The notes under the pieces: generated by a model | What the model was told of the DNA's origin: nothing | What the model saw: only the letters and a program-made list of their open reading frames with translations | The model's database searches: none | Translations under genes and position numbers: made by a program | Origin: Trebonia sp963737285 | GTDB lineage: Bacteria > Actinomycetota > Actinomycetes > Streptosporangiales > Streptosporangiaceae | DNA length: 64,000 nucleotides | NCBI GenBank assembly: GCA_963737285.1 | Contig: CAVTRT010000002.1 | Span: 1,860,001-1,924,000, forward strand | Direction: 5' to 3' | In this document: positions 36,750-45,568 of the stretch, in pieces | Numbering within the stretch: position 1 is the first letter of the stretch | How the letters are laid out: each line of letters opens with the position of its first letter

Positions 36750-37160
36750 ATGGAACCCAACGGCCCGGCAGCGTCGCGCGAGCAACTGGCAGCGGCCGAA
36801 TGCCTGCGGCTGCTGGCATCCGTCCCCGTCGGCAGAATCGTTTACACGCGGCGGGCGATGCCCGCCGTGGAGCTGGTGAACTACGCCATGGACGCGGGCG
36901 ACATCGTGATCAGGACCGATGCGGGCGGCCCGCTGGCCGCCGCGACCCACCATACGGTGGTGGCCTTCGAGGCCGACGAGGTCGATGCCACCGGGCAGGG
37001 CTGGAGCGTGATGGCGGTCGGGCGGTCGCAAGAGGTGACGGACCCCCGCGACATCGCCCGGCTGCGGGGCATCGGCCTGCGCCTGCCGGCGCCCGGCGGG
37101 CGGGAGCACTTCATCCGGGTCACGCCGGGCATCATTAGCGGGCGGCGGCTGGCCGGGTAA
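36750..37160 (+). CDS. PNPOx-like flavin/heme-type split-barrel protein 1
   Basis: 136 residues with the split beta-barrel pattern of pyridoxamine 5'-phosphate oxidase-like proteins: ECLRLLASVPVGRIVYTRR at the N-terminus, VELVNYAMDAGDIVIRTD, VAFEADEVDATGQGWSVM, and a C-terminal ISGRRL. In mycobacteria such small proteins are DosR-regulated. The cofactor (FMN, F420 or heme) cannot be read from sequence. Preceded by a DosR-like box; convergent with devS. Confidence 0.85.
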   Translation: MEPNGPAASREQLAAAECLRLLASVPVGRIVYTRRAMPAVELVNYAMDAGDIVIRTDAGGPLAAATHHTVVAFEADEVDATGQGWSVMAVGRSQEVTDPRDIARLRGIGLRLPAPGGREHFIRVTPGIISGRRLAG

Positions 37161-37170
37161 GCGCTGGCCG

Positions 37171-38896
37171 TCAGCCGACCGGCACCCGCCACTCCAGCAG
37201 GGTTCCAGGCCTATCAGATCCAGGGTCGGCGGCCTCCAGCCGCAGCTCGCCGCCGAGCTTGGCGGCGCGGTCGGCCAGGTTGCGCAGCCCGCTGCGCCTG
37301 CCGCCGGGCGGGACGCCCGTCCCGTTGTCGGCGATCCTGACGGCAAGGAGCCCGCCTTGATCGACGTCCACGGCCACATCCACCCGGGTCGCGCCAGAAT
37401 GCCGGGCGGCGTTCGACAGGGCCTCGCGCAGCGCCGTGATCGCCTGCTCGGTAACCTCGCCGCTGGTCTGGGCTGCGCCCGGCGCCCAGCCGCAGTGACG
37501 GCGCGAAGCCGAGCGCCGGGGTCATCTCCTCGACTAGGTCGAGGACCTGGGCGCGTAGGTCCGCCGTCCCGTGGCCCTGGCCGCGGGCCTGCAGCGCGAA
37601 GATGGTGGAGCGAATGTCCTTGATGGTCTCGTCCATCGCGTCCACGGCGCTGCTGATCCGGCTGGCGACCTCCGGGCGGGTCACCATCGGCACCGTCCCT
37701 TCCAGCGACATGCCGGTCGCGTACAGCCGCTGGATGACCAGGTCGTGCAGGTCCCGGGCGATCCGGTCCCGGTCCTCGAACAAAGACAGCCGCTCGGCGT
37801 CGGCGCGCCGCGCCGCCAGCTCCAGGGCAATCCCGGCCTGCGCGGCGAAAGAAGCCACAACTTCCGCCTGCGCGGGCGGGAACGGCGCGGCCCCGTGCAG
37901 GCGCCCCACCGTCAGCACGCCGCGCACATTGCCGGCCGCCAGCGGGAACACGATCGCCGGGCCAAGCTGGCTCATCGCGCCGCGCGCCGCGGTCGCCGCC
38001 CGCTCGTCCCCCGCGAAGTCGGCGCAGGTCACCGGCTCGCCGGTAGACAGCACGCGGCCAGACAGTGACTGGCCGACCGGGAGGACCAGGCCGCGGGTGG
38101 CGTCCGCGCCGTCGCCGTCGGCGTAGGCGATGGTCAGGCGCCGCCCGTCGTCGTCGGGCAGGGCCAGGACCGCCAGGTCCGCGCCGGATAGCTCCCGCGC
38201 CTGGCGCGTCACGTCAGCGAGCACCTGCCCGGGCGCCGACCCCGACAGCAGCCGGGTGGTCACCTCGGCGCTGGCCTGGATCCAGCGCTGCTGGCGCCGT
38301 GCTGCCTCATACAGCCGGGCGTTCTCCACCGCCACGCCCGCGGCGGCGCCCAGCGCGACCAGGACCGACTCGTCGTCCTCGGTGAACTCGCCGCCGCCGC
38401 GCTTGCCAGTCAGGTACAGGTTGCCGAACACCTCATCGCGCACCCGCATCGGCACGCCCAGGAAGCTGCGCATCGGCGGGTGCCCCTCGGGGAAGCCCGA
38501 CGACTCGCGGTGGTCTGCTATGTCGGCCAGTCGCAGCGGGCGTGGGTCATCGATCAGCAAACCGAGCAGGCCGCGCCCCTCGGGCCAGTGGTGGATCTGG
38601 CTGATCTCCTCGCTGGTCAGGCCGACCGTGATGAACTCCGCCACCCGCTTGCCGTCGCCGATCACGCCGAGCGCGCCGTAGGTGGCGTCCACTAGGACGA
38701 CCGCGGTCTCCACGATCCGCCGCAGCGTGGACTCCAGGTCCAGGCCGGACCCGATCGCGACCACCGCCGCCAGCAGGCCGCCCATCTGGTCGCGGGCCTC
38801 CATGACGGCCTGCATCCGGGCCTGCAGCTCCGCGAGCAGGTCATCCAGCCGAAGGTGCGGTAGCACCTGCGGGCGGCTCCCGATGCCAGGTTCCAC
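37171..38896 (-). CDS. DevS/DosT-like GAF sensor kinase, apparent frameshift in ATPase domain
   Basis: Two GAF domains and a HisKA_3/HATPase module. From GTG 38896 (preceded by GGAGGAGGG) GAF-A holds GHPPMRSFLGVP and FGNLYLTGK: the His and the Tyr 22 residues later correspond to the heme ligand His149 and distal Tyr171 of M. tuberculosis DevS. GAF-B follows, then EDRDRIARDLHDLVIQRLYA with the phospho-acceptor His. The frame breaks near 37478-37500: the ATPase part (EALSNAARHSGATRVDVAV, ADNGTGVPPGG, ending WRVPVG) continues in another frame to 37171. So oxygen/NO sensing is likely, and the enzyme is intact only if the frameshift is an error. Confidence 0.88.
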
Positions 38897-39058
38897 CAGA
38901 TCCCTCCTCCGGTAATGGCGCGCTCCCTCGCCGCCAGGCCAGCACGAGCCAATGCTGAGCGAACCAGCGCATACAGAGCCTAACCGGCGGCATGTGCGGG
39001 AGGCCAGCACGGGCCGGCAGCGGTACCTGTCACCGGGACCCGGCGGCCACCTGGGCGG

Positions 39059-39078
39059 GCAGGGACCTTGGTCCTGAC
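39059..39078. promoter_or_regulatory. DosR-like box between devS and usp gene
   Basis: Core GGGACCTTGGTCCT at 39062-39075. About 115 bp upstream of the tandem usp at 39191 and 165 bp from the devS start on the other side. Confidence 0.75.
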
Positions 39079-39190
39079 TAATGCCTTGCGAACGCCCATG
39101 TCAGCCGGGACGGCCCCGGGCGGATAGTGGCGGTGACAGGAACGACGTCCCGCGAGCGCAGCCGCGGACTCCCGCCAGGAGGACAACATC

Positions 39191-40030
39191 ATGACAACCA
39201 AGCCCCTCGTGGCCGCCACGGACGGTTCCGAGGAATCCCTGCGGGCGGTCGAGTGGGCCGCCGGGGAAGCCGCGCTGCATGGCGCGCCGCTGCGGATCGT
39301 GGCCGCGGCCGAGCTCCTGCCCCGGATGCGCGAGTCCGCGGGGGCGGCCGGCCTGGCCACTGTGGCCGACATCCTGCGCGAGAACCGCGACCGCGCGATG
39401 GACGCGGCGGTCAAGCGAGCGGCCAAGGTCTCCCCTCAGCTGGTCATCGACATGGACCCGATCTACGGCCCGGTCGCCCAGGCGGTGACTGACAGCGGCT
39501 CTGGCGCGCTCATGCTCGTCGTCGGCTCCCGCGGCATCGGGGCGTTCGCGGCGATGATCCTCGGATCGGTCAGCCGGTACGCCGCGACCCACGCGTCGTG
39601 CCCGGTTGCCGTCATCCGCGACGAGACGATGGCCGTGCACAAGCTGGTATGTGTCGGCATCCGCGACGCCGGCAGCTGCCAGGACGCGCTGGCCCTCGCG
39701 TTCGAGGAGGCCTGTCTGCGGCAGGCCGCCCTGACGGTGGTGCACGCCTGGCACGGGCCAGCGGCGCACGCCACGCAGGATGCGGCGGCACGCCAACTCG
39801 CGGAGCTGCTCGCAAGCTGGCAGGCCAAGTATCCCGGCGTCCAGGTCAGCCAGGAGGTCGTCCACGGCCACCCCGGCCGCATGCTCGCCGGGCTGTCCGC
39901 GCGCGCCGACCTGACCGTCCTTGGCGGCCACGCCCCGCACGGAGCCGGCCCGCGCGGGCCGGGCACGGTCACGCACGCGGTCCTGAACCACGCCCATGGC
40001 CCCGTCGTCACCGTCCCCTCATCCCACTAG
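39191..40030 (+). CDS. Universal stress protein, tandem Usp domains
   Basis: 279 residues with two UspA folds. The first has AATDGSEESLRAVEWAAGEA and the ATP loop GSRGIGAFAAMILGSVSR; the second begins CVGIRDAGSCQDALALAFEE and ends GPVVTVPS, with its G-x-G loop degenerate (GGHAPHGAG). AGGAGG precedes ATG 39191. Downstream, the DUF7455-like gene starts 17 nt later. Confidence 0.92.
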   Translation: MTTKPLVAATDGSEESLRAVEWAAGEAALHGAPLRIVAAAELLPRMRESAGAAGLATVADILRENRDRAMDAAVKRAAKVSPQLVIDMDPIYGPVAQAVTDSGSGALMLVVGSRGIGAFAAMILGSVSRYAATHASCPVAVIRDETMAVHKLVCVGIRDAGSCQDALALAFEEACLRQAALTVVHAWHGPAAHATQDAAARQLAELLASWQAKYPGVQVSQEVVHGHPGRMLAGLSARADLTVLGGHAPHGAGPRGPGTVTHAVLNHAHGPVVTVPSSH

Positions 40031-40047
40031 CCCTCAAGGAAGCCGCC

Positions 40048-40362
40048 ATGAACGCGAAGTTCCTGAACCAGTCCCTCAGCGGCGGCGCCAGTCGCGTCCG
40101 CGCGATCGATGACATCATCGGGCAGCAGGACCCGCCGCCCGCGAGCCGCGCCTGCTGCTGCCCCGCCAGGCCGGTCGTGCGGGTGATCATGCCGCCGACG
40201 GCTACCCGGCCGCACAGCGTCGACCTGCTGTTGTGCGGGCACCACTACCGGGTCTCCTGCCAGGCCCTGGAAGCAGCGGGCGCGACAGTCAGCGAGCTTC
40301 CCGAGATCGCGGGCAACAAGCCCGTCGCCCTGCTCCCCGAGTCCCGCATCCCCGTCAGCTGA
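40048..40362 (+). CDS. Small DUF7455-like protein
   Basis: 104 residues from ATG 40048. ASRACCCPARPVVRVIMPP and VDLLLCGHHYRVSCQALEAA recall the DUF7455 pattern of a Cys-rich knot and (L/F)LFCGHH. The N-terminus up to residue 30 is polar and unusual. Follows usp closely (17 nt), so probably the same transcript. Function unknown. Confidence 0.7.
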   Translation: MNAKFLNQSLSGGASRVRAIDDIIGQQDPPPASRACCCPARPVVRVIMPPTATRPHSVDLLLCGHHYRVSCQALEAAGATVSELPEIAGNKPVALLPESRIPVS

Positions 40363-40401
40363 GGAACCGCGCGGTCTGCGCATTCCCACGTCCCGTTCTG
40401 A

Positions 40402-41652
40402 ATGAAGCAAGAAGGAGTCCTGGTGCGTACCGTTAGCGAGGATCGGCTGGGCGCGTTGCTCGGCGCTCTTCCCGGCGTTCCCCGGGTGGTGGCCAGCGGG
40501 AACTTCGCGACCCCGTGGCACGCCCTGTCGCTGCTCGACGCCGCGGTGGCGGAGTACCGCCTGTTCATGCTCAACGCCCAGGCGGGGGTCCCCGGGCGCG
40601 ACGGCGTGACGCTGGAGACTCCGTTCGTCGGCCCGGGCATGCGGGGGCAGCCCGGGCTGCGGTACTTCCCCTGCCGGCTGTCGCTGGTGCCGACGCTGCT
40701 GGCCGAGGCGCTGCCGCCAGACGTCGTGCTCGTGCAGACGTCGGCCCCCGCGGGCGGCACGGTCTCCCTCGGCACCGAGGTGAACGTGCTGCCCGCGGCG
40801 ATCGAGGCCGTCCGCACTCGCGGCGGGCTGGTCATCGCGCAGGTCAACCCGCAGGTTCCCTACACCTACGGGGACTCTGTGGTGGCCACTGATGACATCG
40901 ACTACGCGATCGAGGCGGACATTCCGCTGCCATCACCGGTGCCCCGTCCCGTCGCGGAAACGGCCGCGCTCATCGGAGAGCGGGTCGCGGCCCTGGTCCG
41001 CGACGGCGCCACCCTTCAGCTCGGCATTGGCGCGGTTCCCGACGCGGTGCTCGCCGCGCTGGCCGGACGGCGCGGCCTGAGGGTGTGGTCGGAGATGTTC
41101 AGCGATGGAGTGCTCGCCCTGGACAAGGGCGGGGCACTGGACACCGGCGCGCGGGTCACCGCGTCGTTCGCCTTCGGGAGCGCCGAGCTGTATGACTGGA
41201 TGGACCGCAACCCGGGCATCCGCATGCTGCGAACCGAGACAGTGAACGACCCGGCGCTCATCGCCCGGCACCGGCAGATGGTGTCCGTCAACTCAGCACT
41301 GCAAGTGGACCTGTTCGCCCAGGCAAATGCGTGCCGGGTGCACGGGGCCATCTACTCGGGCTTCGGCGGGCAGACCGACTTCGTGGTCGGCGCGCTGCAC
41401 TCACCCGGCGGCCAGGCGATCATCGCCTTGCCCTCCTGGCACCCCAAGGCCGACGTGTCCACCGTCGTGCCCAGGCTCGCCGGGCCGGTCACCTCCTTCC
41501 AGCACAGCTTCTTCGTCAGTGAGCAGGGCACGGCCGCCCTCTTCGGACATGACGCCGGCGAGCAGGCCGGGCAGATCATCGGCCAGGTGGCGCATCCGTC
41601 CGCCCGCGACGAGCTCCGCAAGGCCGGGCGTGAGCTCGGGTTCCGGCTCTAG
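40402..41652 (+). CDS. Acetyl-CoA hydrolase/4-hydroxybutyrate-type CoA-transferase
   Basis: 416 residues of the class I CoA-transferase (Cat1/Cat2) family. The catalytic Glu is seen in WSEMFSDGVLAL (Glu231), with GIGAVPDAVLAAL and YSGFGGQTDFVVGA typical of the CoA-binding second half. Possible start ATG 40402 or GTG 40423. The reaction would move CoA between acetyl-CoA (or propionyl-/butyryl-CoA) and another acid, useful for ending fermentation with acetate. No DosR box is seen directly upstream, so it may be read through from the usp promoter. Confidence 0.88.
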   Translation: MKQEGVLVRTVSEDRLGALLGALPGVPRVVASGNFATPWHALSLLDAAVAEYRLFMLNAQAGVPGRDGVTLETPFVGPGMRGQPGLRYFPCRLSLVPTLLAEALPPDVVLVQTSAPAGGTVSLGTEVNVLPAAIEAVRTRGGLVIAQVNPQVPYTYGDSVVATDDIDYAIEADIPLPSPVPRPVAETAALIGERVAALVRDGATLQLGIGAVPDAVLAALAGRRGLRVWSEMFSDGVLALDKGGALDTGARVTASFAFGSAELYDWMDRNPGIRMLRTETVNDPALIARHRQMVSVNSALQVDLFAQANACRVHGAIYSGFGGQTDFVVGALHSPGGQAIIALPSWHPKADVSTVVPRLAGPVTSFQHSFFVSEQGTAALFGHDAGEQAGQIIGQVAHPSARDELRKAGRELGFRL

Positions 41653-41710
41653 CCGGGCCTCGGCCGTGACCGCTCGCTGGACCGGTGGGTGGCTCAGGCA
41701 GGCCGGCGGA

Positions 41711-41730
41711 CGAGGGACGAAGGTCCCTGT
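41711..41730. promoter_or_regulatory. DosR-like box upstream of XRE-PNPOx gene
   Basis: Core GGGACGAAGGTCCC at 41714-41727, both GGGAC and GTCCC halves intact. About 97 bp upstream of ATG 41824. Confidence 0.8.
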
Positions 41731-41823
41731 CGGGGGCACGAAGGCCAGGACGTCCGGCCCTGACCGTTCTGCAGTGACCAGGGGAGCCTTGAGGCATAAC
41801 GGAACACTCGAGGAAGAGATCCC

Positions 41824-42569
41824 ATGAGCGCGCTGCACAAGGGGGCATTGGCAATGACCGTCACTCACCTGCCCGCCAGGACCCAGAATGATGACCAGAG
41901 GTGGCCGTCACCACCCGATCCCGGGGACCTTAGCAGGCGCATCGCGCACCGGCGGGCAGAGCTGCGGCTGAGCCAGTCGCAGGTCGCTTCGCGCGCCGGG
42001 ATAACCCTGCGTTACATGGAGTACCTTGAAAGGTACCCGGCTATGCCCAGCGGCGCGATACTGCGCCGGCTGGCCGCCACGCTGGCGACCACGCCGGCCA
42101 TGCTGCTGGGCGCGGGCACACAGGCTCCCGGCGGGTACAGTCGCCCAGACAGGCCAGCCGGCCGGGGCGGCGAGGCGGTCACCGTCAGGCTGCGGCCAGG
42201 CGAGTGCCGGCGGCTCATCGCCCCTGGCGGGGTCGGCCGGATCGCCTTCACTACCTCCTCGGGCCCGCGGTCCTCCCGGTCAACTTCGCCGTGGTCGCGG
42301 ACAGCATCGTGATCCGGACCGGGCCAGGCACGCTGATCGCGGCCCACGCCTATGACCAGGTCGCCTTCGAGGTCGATCGCCTTGACGAGGCGATGTGCCA
42401 GGGGTGGAGCGTGCTGGTGTCCGGCCCGGCGCATCAGGTGCTGCAGCCCGCCGAGCTCCACCACCTGCGGGAAAGCGGGACAGCCTGGCCCTGGCCCGGC
42501 GGCGAGTGCGAGGTCTACGTGCGGATCGTCCCGGCCCAGATCACCGGCCGCAGGATCGAGGCCCAATAA
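41824..42569 (+). CDS. XRE-type HTH fused to PNPOx-like domain, apparent frameshift
   Basis: N-terminal helix-turn-helix (SRRIAHRRAELRLSQSQVAS then RAGITLRYMEYLER), a linker, then the PNPOx-like barrel whose first strand (GGVGRIAFTTSS) is in the first frame and the rest (AVLPVNFAVVADSIVIRTG, AFEVDRLDEAMCQGWSVLVS, ITGRRIEAQ) in another. The break near 42262-42272 needs one more base in the CCCG run. The barrel part resembles the PNPOx proteins at 36750 and 52703. A start at 41854 (MTVTHL) is possible. The fusion suggests a cofactor-binding regulator. Confidence 0.8.
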
Positions 42570-42605
42570 CTGCCTCAGGGCAGGCATGGCCGTCCGCCCG
42601 CCCGG

Positions 42606-42625
42606 CGAGGGTCCTTCGTCCCTGG
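42606..42625. promoter_or_regulatory. DosR-like box upstream of the por operon
   Basis: Core GGGTCCTTCGTCCC at 42609-42622; one mismatch in the left half (GGGTC). About 58 bp before the por gamma start at 42681. Confidence 0.7.
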
Positions 42626-42680
42626 CTGGAGACCTGCCTGCGGCGGTGAGATGGCGGTGAGATCGACAGGAAGGCATGAG

Positions 42681-43262
42681 ATGTTCCAGGTACGGTTCCA
42701 CGGGCGCGGCGGGCAGGGCGTCGTCACCGCCGCTGAGCTGCTAGCGGCCGCCGCCTTCAGCGAGGGCAAGCACGCGCAGGCGTTCCCGAGCTTCGGCTCG
42801 GAGCGGATGGGCGCACCGGTCATGTCGTTCTGCCGCATCGACAGCAGGCCGATCCGCACCCGCGAGCCCGTCACCAGCCCGGACGCCCTGATCATCCAGG
42901 ACCCCACGCTGCTGCACCAGGCGGGCCTCCTCGACGGCCTGGCCCCGGAAGGCTACCTGCTCATCAACTCGGCCAGGCCGGCCAGTGAGCTCGGCCTGGC
43001 CGAGCTCACTGGCGCGGTCCGCCGTGAGCGGCTGCTGGTGGTTCCCGCCACCCAGCTCGCCCTGGCCCGCCTTGGACGCCCGCTGCCGGGTGCCCCGCTG
43101 CTTGGCGGGCTCGCGGCGCTGACCGGCGTAGTGAGCCTGGCCGCGGTCGAGGCCGCGATCCGGGACCGGTTCTCCGGCACGGTCGCCGAGGGCAACGCTG
43201 CCGCCGCCAGCGCGGCGTTCGATTTCGTCACCAGCGAGCGGAAGGCGCTGACCGATGCTTAA
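42681..43262 (+). CDS. Pyruvate:ferredoxin oxidoreductase gamma subunit
   Basis: Gamma subunit of four-subunit 2-oxoacid:ferredoxin oxidoreductase, 193 residues from ATG 42681 (MFQVRFHGRGGQGVVTAAEL). FPSFGSERMGAPVMSFCRID and ALIIQDPTLLHQ are typical of the pyruvate-type. The frame is open 30 nt further upstream, but the family begins here. Overlaps the alpha subunit start by 8 nt (ATGCTTAA). Confidence 0.92.
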   Translation: MFQVRFHGRGGQGVVTAAELLAAAAFSEGKHAQAFPSFGSERMGAPVMSFCRIDSRPIRTREPVTSPDALIIQDPTLLHQAGLLDGLAPEGYLLINSARPASELGLAELTGAVRRERLLVVPATQLALARLGRPLPGAPLLGGLAALTGVVSLAAVEAAIRDRFSGTVAEGNAAAASAAFDFVTSERKALTDA

Positions 43263-44501
43263 GCAGATCGAGGGCTCCCGCGCAGTAGCCGAGGCGGTCG
43301 CGATGTGTCGCCCCGAGGTCATCTGCGCCTACCCAATCACCCCGCAGACGCACATCGTGGAGGCGCTGAGCGCGATGGTGAAGAGGGGCGACCTGGCGGC
43401 CGAGTTCCTCAACGTGGAGTCGGAGTTCGCGGCGATGTCGGCAGTCATCGGCGCGTCCGCGGCCGGCGCCCGCACCTACACCGCCACCGCCAGCCAGGGC
43501 CTGCTGTACATGAGTGAGGCCGTCTGGAACGCCGCCGGGCTTGGCCTGCCGGTCGTGATGACGGTCGCGAACCGCGCGATCGGCGCGCCGATCAACATCT
43601 GGAACGACCACAGCGACTCCATGTCGCAGCGGGACGCCGGCTGGATCCAGATGTACGCCGAGACCAGCCAGGAAGCGCTCGACCTGCACATCCAGGCGTT
43701 CGCGATCGCCGAGGAGCTGTCTAACCCCGTCATGGTGTGCATGGACGGGTTCCTGCTCACCCACGCCAGCGAGCGGGCCGACATCCCGGCGCAGGCCCAG
43801 GTCGACGCGTTCCTGCCCCCCTATCAGCCGCGCCAGGTGCTTGACCCGGCCGACCCGGTCTCGATCGGGGCGATGGTCGGCCCCGAGGCGTTCACTGAGG
43901 TGCGCTACCTGGCGCACGCCCGGATGAGCGAGGCGCTCGGCTCATCCCGGCGGTCGCCACGCGCTTCCAGGCGGAATTCGGCCGGGAGTCCGGCGGGCTG
44001 GTCCGCCCCTACCGGACCGATGACGCGGACGTCGTCGTGATCGCGCTCGGCTCGGTACTCGGCACCGTCAAGGACGCGGTTGACGAGCTGCGCGACGCCG
44101 GCCTGCGGGCCGGCGTCCTGGGCATCACGACGTACCGTCCGTTCCCCGCGGCCGCGGTGCGCGACGCACTGGACGGCTGCCGCCGGGTCGTCGTCCTGGA
44201 GCGGGCGCTGTCACCGGGAGCGGGCGGCATCGTGACCGCCGACGTCCAGCTGGCGCTGTCCCACGGCCCGGTGCTGCACACGGTCATCGCCGGGCTCGGC
44301 GGCCGCGCCATCACGGTCGCGTCGCTGCGGGCGATGCTCACCGGCGCTGCCGCTGGCAGCCTCGGCCCGCTGACCTTCCTCGACCTCGACGCCGGCCTGG
44401 TCGGCGTCGAGCTGGACCGGATCCGCGCGGCCCGCAGGTCAGGGCCCAGTGCGGAGAACATGCTGCGCGACCTCGGGACCCCCGCGTCCCCGATCGGATA
44501 G
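43255..44501 (+). CDS. porA: Pyruvate:ferredoxin oxidoreductase alpha subunit, apparent frameshift
   Basis: Alpha subunit. Residues 1-225 carry CAYPITPQTHIVEAL, EFLNVESEFAAMSAVIG, and INIWNDHSDSMSQRDAGWI then QMYAETSQEALD, the pyruvate-type signature. The frame breaks at 43938-43942 where GCGCTCGGCTC lacks one G of an expected GGG; the other frame continues LIPAVATRFQAEFGRESGG, then VVVIALGSVLGTVKDAVDEL and the C-terminal domain to 44501. Joined length about 415, as in the family. Followed by the beta subunit after 11 nt. Confidence 0.9.
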
Positions 44502-44512
44502 GACAGGCCACC

Positions 44513-45568
44513 ATGCCGTACGAGCGGATCAAGTTCTACCAGGTGGGCAGCTTCGCCGCCGGGAACCGGCTGCTGCCGGACGACCTGGGAAGCGTCCAGT
44601 CAAGCGATGCCCGGTCGAACACGCTGACCTGCGGGCACCGCGCCTGCCAAGGCTGCGGCGAGGCGCTGGGCGCCCGGTACGCGCTGGACGCGGTGACCCG
44701 CGCGACGAAGGGCAAGCTGATCGCGGTCAACGCGACCGGCTGCCTGGAGGTGTTCTCCACCCCGTTCCCGCAGACCTCCTGGCAGGTTCCCTGGCTGCAC
44801 TCGCTGTTCGGCAACGCGCCGGCAGTGGCCACCGGGGTCGCCGCCGCGATGCGGGCCAAGGGCCGCACCGACGTCCGGGTGGTCGGCCAGGGCGGCGACG
44901 GCGGCACCGTCGACATCGGCATGGCCTGCCTGTCGGGCATGTTCGAGCGCAATGATGACGTGCTGTACATCTGCTACGACAACCAGGCCTACATGAACAC
45001 CGGCGTGCAGCGTTCTGGGGCCACTCCGCCCGCCGCGCGGACCGCGACCACCCAGGCGGTCGGCGACGAGCCGGGCAACGTGTTCGGGCAGGGCAAGAAC
45101 GTGCCGCTGATCGCGATGGCGCACGAGATCCCCTACGTGGCGACCGCCACGGTCGCGGACCTACGGGACCTGGAGTACAAGGCGGCGCGGGCGATGGACT
45201 TCCACGGCGCCCGCTACCTGCACATCCTGGTGCCCTGCCCGCTGGGCTGGGGCAGCTCCCCCGCCGACACGATCAAGGTCGCCCGGCTCGCCACCGAAAG
45301 CGGCCTGTTCCCGGTCTTCGAGGCGGAAGCAGGGACGGTGACCGGCGTGTCGCCGATCCGCCGCCGCGTTCCGGTCACGGACTACCTGCGCATCCAGGCC
45401 CGCTACGCGCACCTGTTCCGCCCGGCCGAGCGGACCGAGGACATAGCCCGGATCCAGGCCTGCGCCGACCGCAACATCGCCCGCTTCGGGCTGCTCGAAG
45501 GACAAGACCCAGATGCCGGGCCGGCGGTAGCTCCCGTCCCCGGCGTCGCTGCTTCCAGGAGGCGGTGA
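44513..45568 (+). CDS. porB: Pyruvate:ferredoxin oxidoreductase beta subunit
   Basis: TPP- and Fe-S-binding beta subunit, 351 residues. CGHRACQGCGEALGARYALD has the first Cys of the cluster, NATGCLEVFSTPFPQTSWQV matches the pyruvate type, and the TPP/Mg motif is GQGGDGGTVDIGMACLSG with CYDNQAYMNTGVQ. Makes acetyl-CoA, CO2 and reduced ferredoxin from pyruvate. The stop overlaps the next start by 4 nt (GTGA). Confidence 0.94.
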   Translation: MPYERIKFYQVGSFAAGNRLLPDDLGSVQSSDARSNTLTCGHRACQGCGEALGARYALDAVTRATKGKLIAVNATGCLEVFSTPFPQTSWQVPWLHSLFGNAPAVATGVAAAMRAKGRTDVRVVGQGGDGGTVDIGMACLSGMFERNDDVLYICYDNQAYMNTGVQRSGATPPAARTATTQAVGDEPGNVFGQGKNVPLIAMAHEIPYVATATVADLRDLEYKAARAMDFHGARYLHILVPCPLGWGSSPADTIKVARLATESGLFPVFEAEAGTVTGVSPIRRRVPVTDYLRIQARYAHLFRPAERTEDIARIQACADRNIARFGLLEGQDPDAGPAVAPVPGVAASRRR

